From assembly GCF_021129155.1 (NCBI RefSeq), contig NZ_JAJOMC010000042.1, positions 1 to 41,429 on the forward strand: a stretch of DNA of 41,429 bases. Reading direction: 5' to 3'. Below, one piece after another: positions 17,782 through 26,041 of this stretch. The translations under genes and the position numbers were made by a program. Source of the stretch: Arthrobacter sp. AK04 (GTDB taxonomy: Bacteria; Actinomycetota; Actinomycetes; Actinomycetales; Micrococcaceae). The notes beneath the pieces are model-generated. The model saw only the letters and a program-made list of their open reading frames with translations. It was not told where the DNA came from and made no database searches. The stretch's first letter is position 1. The number at the start of each line of letters is the position of its first letter.

Positions 17782-18552
17782 ATGTTTGAATCGGACGCCT
17801 TGTTTGAGCTGGAGCAGGAATCGGCCGGCAGCACGGGCTTCGCCGGCCAGGCCCAGCTTCCACTGGCAGAGCTGATGGCACCGGACTGGGCCGCGGCACT
17901 CTCGGACGTGGACGCCGGACTTCGCGCCGTTCTTCGATTCGCGGCCGGTGAAGCGGCGGCAGGGCACCAGGTCCTCCCGGCGCCGTCGAACGTCCTGCGG
18001 GCCTTCCGCCAGCCCCTTGCGGAGGTGAAGGTCCTGGTTGTGGGACAGGACCCGTACCCCACGCCGGGGCACGCAGTCGGACTGTCCTTCTCCGTGGATC
18101 CGCACGTCCGGCCCATTCCCCGGAGCCTCGCGAACATCTACCGCGAGCTCGAGGCAGACCTGGGAATCCCACCGAGGGTGCACGGAGACCTCTCTGCGTG
18201 GGCCGGCCAGGGGGTACTGCTCCTGAACCGCGTGATGACGGTACGGGCAGGGTCTGCGGGATCCCACCGGAGGAAGGGCTGGGAAGAAATTACGACGGCG
18301 GCAGTCAAGGCTTTGGGCGCGCGGCGGGCACCGGACGGGTCACCCCTGCCGCTGGTCGCGGTCCTGTGGGGAAAGGACGCCGAGAGCGTGCGCCCGCTGC
18401 TGCCTGGGGTCCCCGCGGTGTCCAGCGCGCACCCCAGCCCGTTGTCGGCTTCCCGGGGCTTCTTTGGTTCCCGCCCCTTCAGCCGCGTCAACGCGCTCCT
18501 GCGAGAGCAGGGGGCAGCCGGCGTAACCTGGGAGCTCCCGGCAGTGCCCTAG
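17782..18552 (+). CDS. ung: uracil-DNA glycosylase, family 1
   Basis: 256-aa enzyme that removes uracil from DNA in base-excision repair. The water-activating loop GQDPYPT carries catalytic Asp90, and the uracil-pocket/DNA-intercalation motif [19 protein letters not shown] has His217. The intervening [12 protein letters not shown] matches LLLNxxLTV of the Ung family. The ATG at 17782 gives the typical length; an upstream in-frame ATG at 17683 would add 33 poorly conserved residues. It stands alone between DUF3263 (divergent) and the siderophore-interacting gene, 14 bases downstream. Confidence 0.96.
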   Translation: MFESDALFELEQESAGSTGFAGQAQLPLAELMAPDWAAALSDVDAGLRAVLRFAAGEAAAGHQVLPAPSNVLRAFRQPLAEVKVLVVGQDPYPTPGHAVGLSFSVDPHVRPIPRSLANIYRELEADLGIPPRVHGDLSAWAGQGVLLLNRVMTVRAGSAGSHRRKGWEEITTAAVKALGARRAPDGSPLPLVAVLWGKDAESVRPLLPGVPAVSSAHPSPLSASRGFFGSRPFSRVNALLREQGAAGVTWELPAVP

Positions 18553-18553
18553 C

Positions 18554-18567
18554 TTAGGCTTGCCTTA
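18554..18567 (+). promoter_or_regulatory. IdeR/DtxR-like iron box overlapping a start codon
   Basis: TTAGGCTTGCCTTA is a near-palindrome matching the core of the DtxR/IdeR iron box (TTAGGTTAGCCTAACCTAA type). Its last base is the A of the ATG at 18567. A TAGGCT -10-like hexamer lies inside it (18555-18560), placing the transcription start at or within a base or two of the ATG. Iron-dependent repression of a leaderless or nearly leaderless mRNA is inferred. Confidence 0.6.
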
Positions 18568-19406
18568 TGAGCATTGTTCCCGCCGCCACCAGCGCCAGCA
18601 AGAAAAGCCGCCCCCAGGTCAACCTCACGGTGGTGCGCCGCGAACAACTGGCGCCGCATATGGTCCGGATTGTTGCGGGCGGGGACGGTTTTGCCGATTT
18701 CGTCAACAACGGCTTTGTTGACCGCTACGTCAAGATTGTCTTCCCGCAGCCAGGTGTCCAGTACCCCTCACCCCTTGATCTGTGGAGCATCCGCGAGACC
18801 ATGCCGCGGGAACAGTGGCCTTTCACGCGCACTTACACCCTTCGCTGGGTGGATACCGGAGCACGGGAACTTGCCATCGACTTTGTGGTCCACGGCGACG
18901 AAGGGCTGGCAGGGCCATGGGCGGCCAGGGCCCAGCCGGGAGACACCCTGACCTTCACCGGCCCGGGCGGTGCGTACAACCCGGACCCCGAGGCTGACTG
19001 GTACCTGTTCGCCGGTGACGAGGCAGCCCTGCCCGCCATTGCCGCCTGCATCGAATCCCTCCCGGCGGAAGCGGCCGGCGTCGCTTTCCTCGAGGTTGAT
19101 TCCGAGGCCGACATCCAACCGATTGCCGCCCCGGCCGGACTTGAACTGCACTGGCTCTTCCGCCGTGGCGTCCCGGCTGGCGAAAGCAGCCTCCTGGTGC
19201 AGGCCGTCGCCGATGCTGACTGGCCCGCCGGCAGAGTGGACGTTTTTGCCCACGGCGAGCGGGGGTACATGAAGGCGCTCCGCGATGTCTTTTTCGTCCA
19301 GCGCGGCCTGGAACGCAAGCAGGTGTCCCTGTCCGGGTACTGGGCCAAGGGCCGCGTTGAGGACGTTTTCCAGGCGGAGAAGAAACTGCCCGTAGGGCAG
19401 CTCTAG
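18567..19406 (+). CDS. siderophore-interacting FAD-dependent ferric reductase
   Basis: 279-aa flavoprotein of the SIP (ViuB-like) family, which reduces ferric siderophores in the cytoplasm to release iron. The FAD-binding motif RTYTLR (88-93) sits in the beta-barrel domain (about 17-130), followed by VVHGDEGLAGPWA and the GPGG turn. The NAD(P)H-binding SIP domain (about 140-270) has YLFAGDEAALPAI and a C-terminal GYWAKGRVEDVF. The iron box over its start codon supports an iron-starvation role. No siderophore biosynthesis or uptake gene is adjacent. The stop lies 11 bases from that of the convergent ThrE gene, with no terminator visible between. Confidence 0.94.
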   Translation: MSIVPAATSASKKSRPQVNLTVVRREQLAPHMVRIVAGGDGFADFVNNGFVDRYVKIVFPQPGVQYPSPLDLWSIRETMPREQWPFTRTYTLRWVDTGARELAIDFVVHGDEGLAGPWAARAQPGDTLTFTGPGGAYNPDPEADWYLFAGDEAALPAIAACIESLPAEAAGVAFLEVDSEADIQPIAAPAGLELHWLFRRGVPAGESSLLVQAVADADWPAGRVDVFAHGERGYMKALRDVFFVQRGLERKQVSLSGYWAKGRVEDVFQAEKKLPVGQL

Positions 19407-19417
19407 GCCAGGCCCGG

Positions 19418-20920
19418 TCAGCGGCGGCGGGCCCGCCGGCGCTCGTTGCTGGCCAGGCTGCGGGTCAGGGGCCTCGCCAGGGTATCCCCCAGCACGATCC
19501 CGCCGGCAGTCCCCAGGACAATGGCACCGGCGTTGAGCATCCCGCCGGCGCCGAGCAGGATCTCGGCTTCCTCGATGGTCAGCACGTACATCGATCGGAA
19601 GATGGTGAGGCCGGGCAGCAGGATCAGTGCCGCGGGCACAGCTACCACCAACTGGGGTGCACCCATCCGCAAGGCGACCACCCGGGCCAGCAGGCCGATC
19701 ACCACGGCGGCCAGGGCCGGAGAGAACCGGTCGCCGATGCCCAGCAGGCCGCCGCCCAAGAGGACGAGGTAACCTGCGACGCCCACTGCCGCTGTGGGAA
19801 GCAGGAGCTGCCAGGTGGTCTGCTCCGTGACACCTATGGCCATCACCGCCACCGCCACAAGGATTACCAGGACCCACAGGTCGTAGGCCGGCGGGAAGGT
19901 CTGCGTCACGTCGATGCCCTGCATGCCCGTCAGCTGGCCCACCACAAAAGCGACGGCGATGCCCGCCACGAGCGCACCAAAAGTCAGGAGGGTGGAAAGG
20001 AACCGCCCCGCTGCGGTCACGGGGAAACCGTTGATGGCGTCCTGCACGGAGGAGACCAAACGGCCCGTGGGCAGGAGCAGCAGGATTCCCCCCACCACCA
20101 CGATGGCTGGCGAGGTTGTCAGCCCAAACTGCCACAGGAGCAGGGCAAGCAGGGTCACGGCGAAGGAACAGCTGGCGGTGGTGAAGAAGTCCGGCACCCG
20201 CCACCGGCCCAGCTGGCGGGCCAGCAGGCTCACGCCGATGTTGACGGCGAACGCTATGGCAGATGACACCGGCCCGCCACCCAGCACGGCAACGAACGCT
20301 GCGGCGAAAATCCCGAACGCCGCCGTCACCATCCAGCGGGGGAACGGCTTGGGGCTCGTGATTGCCTCATCCAGCCTGCGGATCGCCTCGTCACGCCCCA
20401 CTCCCCCGGAAACAATGTCCGTCACCAGCTGGTGGACCTTCGCCAGGCCCGCATAGTTGTTGGTCCAGGACCGCACCACCCGCAGCAGCGCGATAGGCGT
20501 CTGGTCCTTGGGGGCGTAATTGATGCCCACCGACTGGTTGGTGATGTCCACTTCGATGTTCTTCAGGCCCAGCGCCGCCGTGACGGCAATGATGCTGGTT
20601 TCAACCTCGAGGGCTCCCGCACCGTAGCGGAACATGGTTTCTGCCAGGTGCAGCGCGAAATCCAGGGTCTTCCTGGCGGACGTGTCCACGCCGCCAACCT
20701 GGATCATGGGGTTGGCGTAGGGGCTTCCGGTGAGCCTGTCCACGATGCTCATGGGAGCCGTGGGCGGGTTCTCACCCTGGACCAGGCGCCGCAGCATCCT
20801 TCTCGCAGCTGCGTTCTGCCGTACTTGGGAGGGAGTCAGCGGCTCGGTTTTGGGCAGGCCGTCGGTGCGCGGCGTTGCTTTCGGTGATCCACCGCCGGGA
20901 TAGTCAGGCCGGTCGGTCAT
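19418..20920 (-). CDS. thrE: ThrE-family threonine/serine exporter
   Basis: 500-aa membrane exporter. A cytoplasmic N-terminal domain (about 60-200, ThrE/DUF1212 type) has LDFALHLAETMFRYGAGALEVETSI. It is followed by about ten hydrophobic segments from residue about 200 to 480, corresponding to the fused ThrE and ThrE_2 halves. Corynebacterium glutamicum ThrE uses the proton gradient to export threonine and serine. The gene starts 51 bases after the second FemABX gene on the same strand, so it likely belongs to that operon. Substrate assignment follows the family; the link with cell-wall cross-bridging is inference. Confidence 0.92.
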   Translation of the reverse strand: MTDRPDYPGGGSPKATPRTDGLPKTEPLTPSQVRQNAAARRMLRRLVQGENPPTAPMSIVDRLTGSPYANPMIQVGGVDTSARKTLDFALHLAETMFRYGAGALEVETSIIAVTAALGLKNIEVDITNQSVGINYAPKDQTPIALLRVVRSWTNNYAGLAKVHQLVTDIVSGGVGRDEAIRRLDEAITSPKPFPRWMVTAAFGIFAAAFVAVLGGGPVSSAIAFAVNIGVSLLARQLGRWRVPDFFTTASCSFAVTLLALLLWQFGLTTSPAIVVVGGILLLLPTGRLVSSVQDAINGFPVTAAGRFLSTLLTFGALVAGIAVAFVVGQLTGMQGIDVTQTFPPAYDLWVLVILVAVAVMAIGVTEQTTWQLLLPTAAVGVAGYLVLLGGGLLGIGDRFSPALAAVVIGLLARVVALRMGAPQLVVAVPAALILLPGLTIFRSMYVLTIEEAEILLGAGGMLNAGAIVLGTAGGIVLGDTLARPLTRSLASNERRRARRR

Positions 20921-20971
20921 GGGTCCCTCCTCCCGTGATGGTGATGTGCAGTGCTTGTCCCGCGGAGCGCG

Positions 20972-22285
20972 TCAGGCGGAGCGCCGCAGGGGCAGTTTGC
21001 CCAGCAGGAGGCGGGCGGCGCCTGCTGCCGCGCGGGCAAACTTGTTGGCGCGGAACACGGCCGGGCGGACGGGCATTACGAAGTCGCCCACGAGATGGAC
21101 CACTTCCCCGCCGAAGCCCTTCTTGAACTCGTAGCCGCCGTGGCCTTCCTCGTCCTGGCCGGAGATGCCGAACGTGCCGTAGAAGTTGTACCGCGGGTAG
21201 CCCTTCTCAAGGGCGTGCAGCATCATTCCCCAGTACAGCGACGTGGCGCCGTTGAAGTAGATGTAGTCCTGCACGGTGCCGCCGATGACGCAGACCACCT
21301 CGTCGCCGTAGCAGACGAAGTGGATGGCGGCCACGGTGGCCACGCCAACGGAATCCGGAAAGCGTTCGATGTCCTTGAGGCTTCGCTCGTAGCTGTCCAC
21401 CAGGTCCTGGACCACTTTGAGCCGGTTGGCCTTCTTCTTGCTGCCTGTCTCTTCCACTTCGCGGCGCAGCTCCGCCGCGGTGGCCGATTCCTCGGCAAGC
21501 CGGTCCGTAATGGATTTCCGGTAGGCGGGAATGTCGATCTTGGCCATCATGAGTTTGGTGAACTCGGCGGAGGTGGTGCGGAGCAACTGTTCGTAGTAGG
21601 CGCGTTCGCGGTAGACGAAACCCTTTTCGTCGCCGGCCCGGCTCAGGGCGCCGTAGAACTCGTCAAGGGTTTCCAGCGTTGCCTGTTCCAGGAAAACACC
21701 GTTCTTTTCCGCTTTGCGGATGGCTTTCCGGGTCCGGTAGCTGGTGCCCATGATCAGTTCTTCCGCGTCCTGGACGCCTTCCAGGCTCTTGATGAACATC
21801 CAGTTCACGTTGACGAAGTTCATGTCCAGCCCCTGGTGCTGGAAGCCCAGCCCGCCGAGCTGTGCCACCAGCGGCCTGTTGTCCTCCACCTCGGGGTGTT
21901 CCGCGCCGTCGGCGTCGCGGGCAATGTACTTGAGGTTCGGGGAGATCCGCAGCTCCGCGGCTTTCCGTTCCACGGCGCGTTTGCGGAGAAGTCCGACGAC
22001 GGCGCGCACCAGCCCAGCGTCCGTGTAGTCCATCAGGGGGCCCTTGGCGCATTCGCAGATGGTGTAGCCGAGGCGTGTGGTGGTGTAGTTCAGCTTGCCG
22101 GCCGCTACCAGTTCACCGTCGCGGCGGACGCCGAAGAGTTCAACCTGCTGCCCCCTGGCGCGCTGGAACCTTGCGAAGTCGAGGGACTGGAGGAAGCTGT
22201 TTTGTGGGTGCTTCAGCGCGAACTGTTCGAATTCGGCGTCGCTGAGCACGGCGAACTCCAGGTCGGCGGCGGAAATTGCAGTCAA
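20972..22285 (-). CDS. FemABX aminoacyl-tRNA-dependent peptidoglycan ligase
   Basis: 437-aa enzyme of the FemABX family (two GNAT-like domains). These enzymes transfer amino acids from tRNA to the peptidoglycan stem peptide to build the cross-bridge. Features are NSFLQSLDFARFQRARGQ at the N-terminus, MGTSYRTRKAIRKAEKNGV (about 180-200), a helical coiled-coil arm (about 265-310) as in FemA/FemX, and a C-terminal YPRYNFYGTFGISGQDEEGHGGYEFKKGFGG with the family GxxxFKxxFG pattern. The TTG start is favoured because AGAAGG lies eight bases upstream. It follows a second FemABX gene by 99 bases and precedes thrE. Confidence 0.93.
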   Translation of the reverse strand: MTAISAADLEFAVLSDAEFEQFALKHPQNSFLQSLDFARFQRARGQQVELFGVRRDGELVAAGKLNYTTTRLGYTICECAKGPLMDYTDAGLVRAVVGLLRKRAVERKAAELRISPNLKYIARDADGAEHPEVEDNRPLVAQLGGLGFQHQGLDMNFVNVNWMFIKSLEGVQDAEELIMGTSYRTRKAIRKAEKNGVFLEQATLETLDEFYGALSRAGDEKGFVYRERAYYEQLLRTTSAEFTKLMMAKIDIPAYRKSITDRLAEESATAAELRREVEETGSKKKANRLKVVQDLVDSYERSLKDIERFPDSVGVATVAAIHFVCYGDEVVCVIGGTVQDYIYFNGATSLYWGMMLHALEKGYPRYNFYGTFGISGQDEEGHGGYEFKKGFGGEVVHLVGDFVMPVRPAVFRANKFARAAAGAARLLLGKLPLRRSA

Positions 22286-22384
22286 GGGGTTACCTTCTTC
22301 ACGAATGGGGGCTGGCAGAGGCAGGCTGTGGGCTGGTCGGCGGCGGGACGCGGAACAGGAAAGGCGGCGTTCCCCGCTTCCGGG

Positions 22385-23518
22385 TCAGTAGAACTGCTGG
22401 CCGGTGCGGGCAGTTTCGATCCGGCGGAACACCTTCTCGGCTCCCTTGACCCAGAGCTTGTGTTTCACGGGCGAGAGAACGAAGTCGTGGCAGCCCACAA
22501 AATCGGTGACGGTTTTGGTGAAGCTGGTCTTGAACATGCCCATCCCGTAAAGATTGTGGCTCTTGTCCTTGATCCGTGAGGCTGGCGGGGTGCCGCAGAA
22601 GTCGTATTCCGTGCATCCCAGCTCCTGCATGCGCCGGATGGCAGCCCACTGGACCAGGTGCGAGTCGCCGTACTGCTTGCGGTTCTGGGTGGAGCCGCCG
22701 TCCTTGTAGGTTGCTTTGGCCCCGTAGTTGATGACGAAGGCTCCCACGCTGGGTTTTCCGTCTTCGTAGGTGAAGAAGAAGCTGCCCTGGCCCCGGTTGC
22801 AGAATTCGTCCCAGAAGGCTGCGTAATACTCGTAGCTGCGCAGCGGCATGGAGCCCTTGGCATTGACGGTGTCCGCCATGAGGTCGTAGAGGGCCCGGTA
22901 GGTTTCCGGACCGTGTTCCTGGCGGACCACTTCGCAGCCTTCGCGTTCTGCCCGGCGGATGGCGTTGCGTGCCCGGGAGGAGATGGACTTGAACACTGCT
23001 TCTTCCGGGGCGGACATATCCAGGAGCGCCGTGGAGTCGTTGGACTGGATGTTGGGCGCCTTGACCAGGCCCGCCTCCAACAGTCGTGCCTGCGCCTCTT
23101 CGGAGTCCACGATGTCCGGCTCAATCTTGATGGTGAAGACGTTGAGCTTCCGGCCGCGCACCAAAGCTGCACAGGCCTCCAGCGCCGCTTTCAGGTCCGC
23201 CGCCGCCTCCAGGTCCGGGCCCTTGATGAGGTACCAAAGCCGGCCCAGCAGGGGGAAGCTCTTTTCGAGCACCAGGTTGAAGCTGGCAGATTCACTGTTT
23301 TCGAGGACCAGGAAGCGGACTTTCCAGCCGGTGCCGTTCTTTACCGACGCGTACGCGGCGGACTGCAGCATGTTGCCGCCGTTGGGGTTGGCCGTGACGT
23401 GCTTGTCCCAGTTTTCAATCTCTTCGGCTGTGGCAAAGCGTGCGGTAAATTCTCGCAAGGGGGCCGTGTCCAATCGGTTTCGTGCGCGGTTTCGGTACTC
23501 GTGTCTGCGTGCGGACAT
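22385..23518 (-). CDS. second FemABX-family peptidoglycan ligase
   Basis: 377-aa paralogue of the downstream FemABX enzyme. Key blocks are NGGNMLQSAAYASVKNGTGWK near the N-terminus, SISSRARNAIRRAEREG (about 180-195), and the C-terminal YDFCGTPP...HNLYGMGMFKTSFTK, which matches the FxxxF-K pattern. The coiled-coil arm of FemA is absent, which resembles the shorter FemX/MurM-like members. It is the first gene of the fem-fem-thrE run and is divergent from tspO (110-base gap). Together the two enzymes could add successive residues of an A3-alpha bridge, which in relatives contains Ser, Thr and Ala. Which residue each adds cannot be read from the sequence. Confidence 0.92.
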   Translation of the reverse strand: MSARRHEYRNRARNRLDTAPLREFTARFATAEEIENWDKHVTANPNGGNMLQSAAYASVKNGTGWKVRFLVLENSESASFNLVLEKSFPLLGRLWYLIKGPDLEAAADLKAALEACAALVRGRKLNVFTIKIEPDIVDSEEAQARLLEAGLVKAPNIQSNDSTALLDMSAPEEAVFKSISSRARNAIRRAEREGCEVVRQEHGPETYRALYDLMADTVNAKGSMPLRSYEYYAAFWDEFCNRGQGSFFFTYEDGKPSVGAFVINYGAKATYKDGGSTQNRKQYGDSHLVQWAAIRRMQELGCTEYDFCGTPPASRIKDKSHNLYGMGMFKTSFTKTVTDFVGCHDFVLSPVKHKLWVKGAEKVFRRIETARTGQQFY

Positions 23519-23627
23519 GCAGCCTCAAGTCTAAAGCCTGATGCCGCCGCGGCTTTTCAGGAGCCCGCCCGTGCATGCCTTGGCCCGTGGCCTTGACTCG
23601 GGTGGACCGGTTGGCAAGGGTGGAGGC

Positions 23628-24173
23628 ATGCAGCCGAACCGTGAAGAGTTGTCATCCCCGCCGGATGGAAGCGGCCAGCCGTACAGCGCGCGGGTCCAGG
23701 CAGCGGTGCTGGCCGGATTCCTGCTGGCATCCTTCCTGGTGGCCGGGCTCGGCGGATTTTCCACCGTTGACAATGTGGACGGGTGGTATTCCACAGCTGA
23801 CAAGGCACCGTGGTCCCCGCCCAACTGGCTCTTCGGCCCGGTATGGACACTGCTCTACACAGCCATGGCGGTGGCTGCCTGGCTGGTCTGGCGGAAGCGG
23901 ACTCCTAAGACCAGGCCGGCTTTAACGGCCTACGCGGTCCAGTTGGGCCTGAACCTCGCCTGGACTCCGGTGTTCTTCGGCCTCTACCCCGCTATGGGGA
24001 CGGCGGCCCTCTGGCTGGCTCTGGCCATTATCGTGGCCCTGATCGCCGCGGTTACGGTGACGGTGCTCTATTTCGGCCCCATCAGCCGAACCGCAGGACT
24101 TCTGCTGCTCCCCTACATTGCCTGGCTGGTCTTCGCTTCCACCTTGAACTGGTGGGCAGCAGTCCACAACTGA
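23628..24173 (+). CDS. TspO/MBR-family membrane protein
   Basis: 181-aa protein with five predicted membrane helices, the TspO/peripheral benzodiazepine receptor fold that binds tetrapyrroles. Conserved family residues are visible: WYSTADKAPWSPPNWLFGPVW (the PxWxPPxxxFxPVW motif) and LNLAWTPVFFGL (NxxWxxxFF). The ATG at 23628 is chosen because AAGGG lies about eight bases upstream and because it gives the usual N-terminus. It stands alone between divergent fem genes and convergent sdaA. Confidence 0.94.
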   Translation: MQPNREELSSPPDGSGQPYSARVQAAVLAGFLLASFLVAGLGGFSTVDNVDGWYSTADKAPWSPPNWLFGPVWTLLYTAMAVAAWLVWRKRTPKTRPALTAYAVQLGLNLAWTPVFFGLYPAMGTAALWLALAIIVALIAAVTVTVLYFGPISRTAGLLLLPYIAWLVFASTLNWWAAVHN

Positions 24174-24189
24174 ACGTTTCCTGGGGCTG

Positions 24190-25632
24190 TCAGCATTCCA
24201 CGACGTTGACGGCGAGGCCGCCCATAGCCGTTTCCTTGTATTTGGAGCTCATGTCCTTGCCGGTCTCGCGCATGGTCACGATCACCTCGTCGAGCGACAC
24301 CCGGTGCGACCCGTCGCCCCAGAGCGCCATCTTCGCGGCGTTGATCGCCTTCGCCGCCGCGATCGCGTTCCGCTCAATGCACGGGACCTGCACCAGCCCG
24401 CCGATCGGGTCACACGTCAGGCCCAGGTTGTGCTCCATCGCGATCTCCGCCGCGTTCTCCACCTGCGCCGGGGACCCGCCCATCACCTCCGCCAGGCCGG
24501 CCGCGGCCATCGACGACGCTGAGCCCACCTCACCCTGGCAGCCCACCTCAGCCCCCGAAATAGACGCCTGCTCCTTGTACAGCACCCCGACCGCGGCGGC
24601 GGCGAGCAGGAACTTCACCACTACGTCGTCGCGGTCCTGCCGGGAGGCGTTCTCCATCCCCGGCGCGAAATGCAGCGCGTAATACAGCACCGCCGGAATG
24701 ATCCCTGCCGCCCCGTTCGTCGGCGCGGTGACCACCCGGCCCCCGGAGGCGTTCTCCTCATTCACCGCCAGGGCGATCAAGTTAACCCACTCTTGCCAAT
24801 ACTTCTGGTCATGGAACTCCCCCGCCTCGGCGTCGGATTCGTCGCCGGCCCCGCCGGGGCGGGCGGTTTCCTTCCGCAACCGGTCATACCAGTCAGGCGC
24901 CCGCCGTCGGACCTTCAACCCGCCGGGCAGCACCCCCTCACGCTTCAGGGATGTGGCCACGCAGCCTTCCATGACGGAGTAGATGTGCAGCAGGCCTTCC
25001 CGGATCTGCTCCGGGGTGCGGCTGTCCTCCTCATTGACCCGCATCACGTCGCTGATGCCCAAACCGGTCTCCCGGCAGTGCTCCAGCAGTTCGGCGGCGG
25101 TTCGGAACGGCAGCGGCAGTTCCTTCTTGGACTCCTCCAGCTCCTGCAGCGCCGCGTCCTCCTCACCTTCGCGGACAATGAACCCGCCGCCCACCGAAAA
25201 GAACGTGGCGCTGTGGAGGACGTTGCCTTCGGCGTCGGACACCGTAAAAGTCATCCCGTTCGTGTGCCGGGGCAGGACGGTCAACGGCCGCAGCACCATA
25301 TCCTTCACCCCGTACGGCAAGGCCACCGCACCAGCCAGCTGCAGCATCCCGGTTTCGGCGATCGCGGCCAGGCGTTCCTCCACCTCGTCGGGCAGGATCA
25401 ACTCCGGATGGAACCCTTCCAGCCCCAACAAAATGGCCGTCATCGTTCCGTGCCCATGACCCGTCGCCGCCAACGACCCATACAGATCCACCCGCAACGA
25501 CGCCACCCCCGCCAACACCCCCGAAGCCTTCAACTCCTCCGCAAACACAGCAGCAGCCCGCATCGGCCCCACAGTATGAGACGACGAAGGACCAATCCCA
25601 ATAGAGAAAAGATCAAAGACGCCAACAGCCAT
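24190..25632 (-). CDS. sdaA: L-serine ammonia-lyase (serine deaminase), iron-sulfur type
   Basis: 480-aa single-chain L-serine dehydratase that converts L-serine to pyruvate and ammonia using a [4Fe-4S] cluster. The beta-domain N-terminus is [22 protein letters not shown]. The alpha domain has [46 protein letters not shown] and [20 protein letters not shown], supplying the cluster cysteines. Starts at ATG 25632 with AGGA about nine bases upstream. The leader carries a TTAGTT/AACTAA stem whose loop region includes the ribosome binding site. It lies downstream of gcvP and gcvT, linking serine and glycine breakdown. Confidence 0.97.
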   Translation of the reverse strand: MAVGVFDLFSIGIGPSSSHTVGPMRAAAVFAEELKASGVLAGVASLRVDLYGSLAATGHGHGTMTAILLGLEGFHPELILPDEVEERLAAIAETGMLQLAGAVALPYGVKDMVLRPLTVLPRHTNGMTFTVSDAEGNVLHSATFFSVGGGFIVREGEEDAALQELEESKKELPLPFRTAAELLEHCRETGLGISDVMRVNEEDSRTPEQIREGLLHIYSVMEGCVATSLKREGVLPGGLKVRRRAPDWYDRLRKETARPGGAGDESDAEAGEFHDQKYWQEWVNLIALAVNEENASGGRVVTAPTNGAAGIIPAVLYYALHFAPGMENASRQDRDDVVVKFLLAAAAVGVLYKEQASISGAEVGCQGEVGSASSMAAAGLAEVMGGSPAQVENAAEIAMEHNLGLTCDPIGGLVQVPCIERNAIAAAKAINAAKMALWGDGSHRVSLDEVIVTMRETGKDMSSKYKETAMGGLAVNVVEC

Positions 25633-25636
25633 GCGA

Positions 25637-25651
25637 TTAGTTCCTAACTAA
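25637..25651 (-). promoter_or_regulatory. small stem at the sdaA ribosome binding site
   Basis: On the minus strand TTAGTT-AGG-AACTAA is a perfect 6-bp stem with a 3-base loop. The AGGA Shine-Dalgarno bases fall in the loop and first stem base, directly before the sdaA start. It could modulate ribosome access, or the DNA symmetry could be an operator. There is no direct evidence either way. Confidence 0.35.
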
Positions 25652-25780
25652 AGAGTTCGTGGTGGGTTGGGTGCGGCCGGCCGAATTCCTCCGCGGGCTC
25701 GGTCGCGTGGACGCCCGCTGGGCGGACGTGACGCTCCCTTAGACGCCCGCCTCCGGAATCCGCCCAGCCGCCGGGGCCCG

Positions 25781-25793
25781 TCACCTAAGGTGA
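25781..25793. promoter_or_regulatory. perfect palindrome upstream of sdaA
   Basis: TCACCTAAGGTGA, six-base arms around a central A, about 150 bases upstream of the sdaA start. The size fits a small dimeric repressor or activator site for sdaA. The regulator is unknown. Confidence 0.4.
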
Positions 25794-25797
25794 TGAA

Positions 25798-25837
25798 CGC
25801 ACGAGGGGCTGGCGGAGCCGGACTTTTCGATAACGTG
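25798..25837. repeat. 40-bp direct repeat, copy 1
   Basis: Begins CGCACGAGGGGCTGGCGGAG. Identical to copy 2 at 37 of 40 positions and in the same orientation. It contains a CTGGC-GGA-GCCGG imperfect hairpin followed by ACTTTTCG, which looks terminator-like on the plus strand. Confidence 0.75.
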
Positions 25838-25922
25838 AGCCGGTGAAATGGAGAAACACGCACGTAGTCCGCGTCCACCCGTTTCCTCTCTTGGCTCCTG
25901 CCCGTTTCCACACGGGGACGTG

Positions 25923-25962
25923 CGCACGAGGGGCCGGCGGAGCCGGACTTTTCGAAAGCGTG
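25923..25962. repeat. 40-bp direct repeat, copy 2
   Basis: Begins CGCACGAGGGGCCGGCGGAG, 125 bases after copy 1. The hairpin CCGGC-GGA-GCCGG is perfect here, and the following TTTTCGAAAG is itself partly palindromic. The repeat is not seen elsewhere in the window; it may be a genome-dispersed intergenic element. Confidence 0.75.
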
Positions 25963-26004
25963 CGTCAAAGGCGAGGAACGAGCCAGCACGCGTGAAAATG
26001 TCCG

Positions 26005-26021
26005 GTCCGGCGTCCCCGGAC
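26005..26021 (-). terminator. probable gcvT terminator
   Basis: On the minus strand GTCCGG, five bases, CCGGAC, then CGGACATTTTC, about 20 bases past the gcvT stop. The short T run makes termination moderate, so some read-through to sdaA is possible. Confidence 0.45.
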
Positions 26022-26041
26022 GTAAGTCAGGCCGGGTGCAC

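Larger units (their letters stand above)
25633..26041. other. 409-bp gap in gcv/sdaA locus, no gene found
   Basis: Between gcvT and sdaA both strands were read for a gcvH-like (lipoyl carrier) protein; none was found. The stretch holds two 40-bp direct repeats, a 13-bp perfect palindrome TCACCTAAGGTGA, a probable gcvT terminator and the sdaA leader. Remaining open frames are Arg/Pro/Ser-rich and lack family features. Confidence 0.7.

Noticed and set aside
25798..25962. The two 40-bp repeats as a CRISPR array
   Set aside because: Only two copies, 85-base spacing, imperfect repeats and no cas genes.
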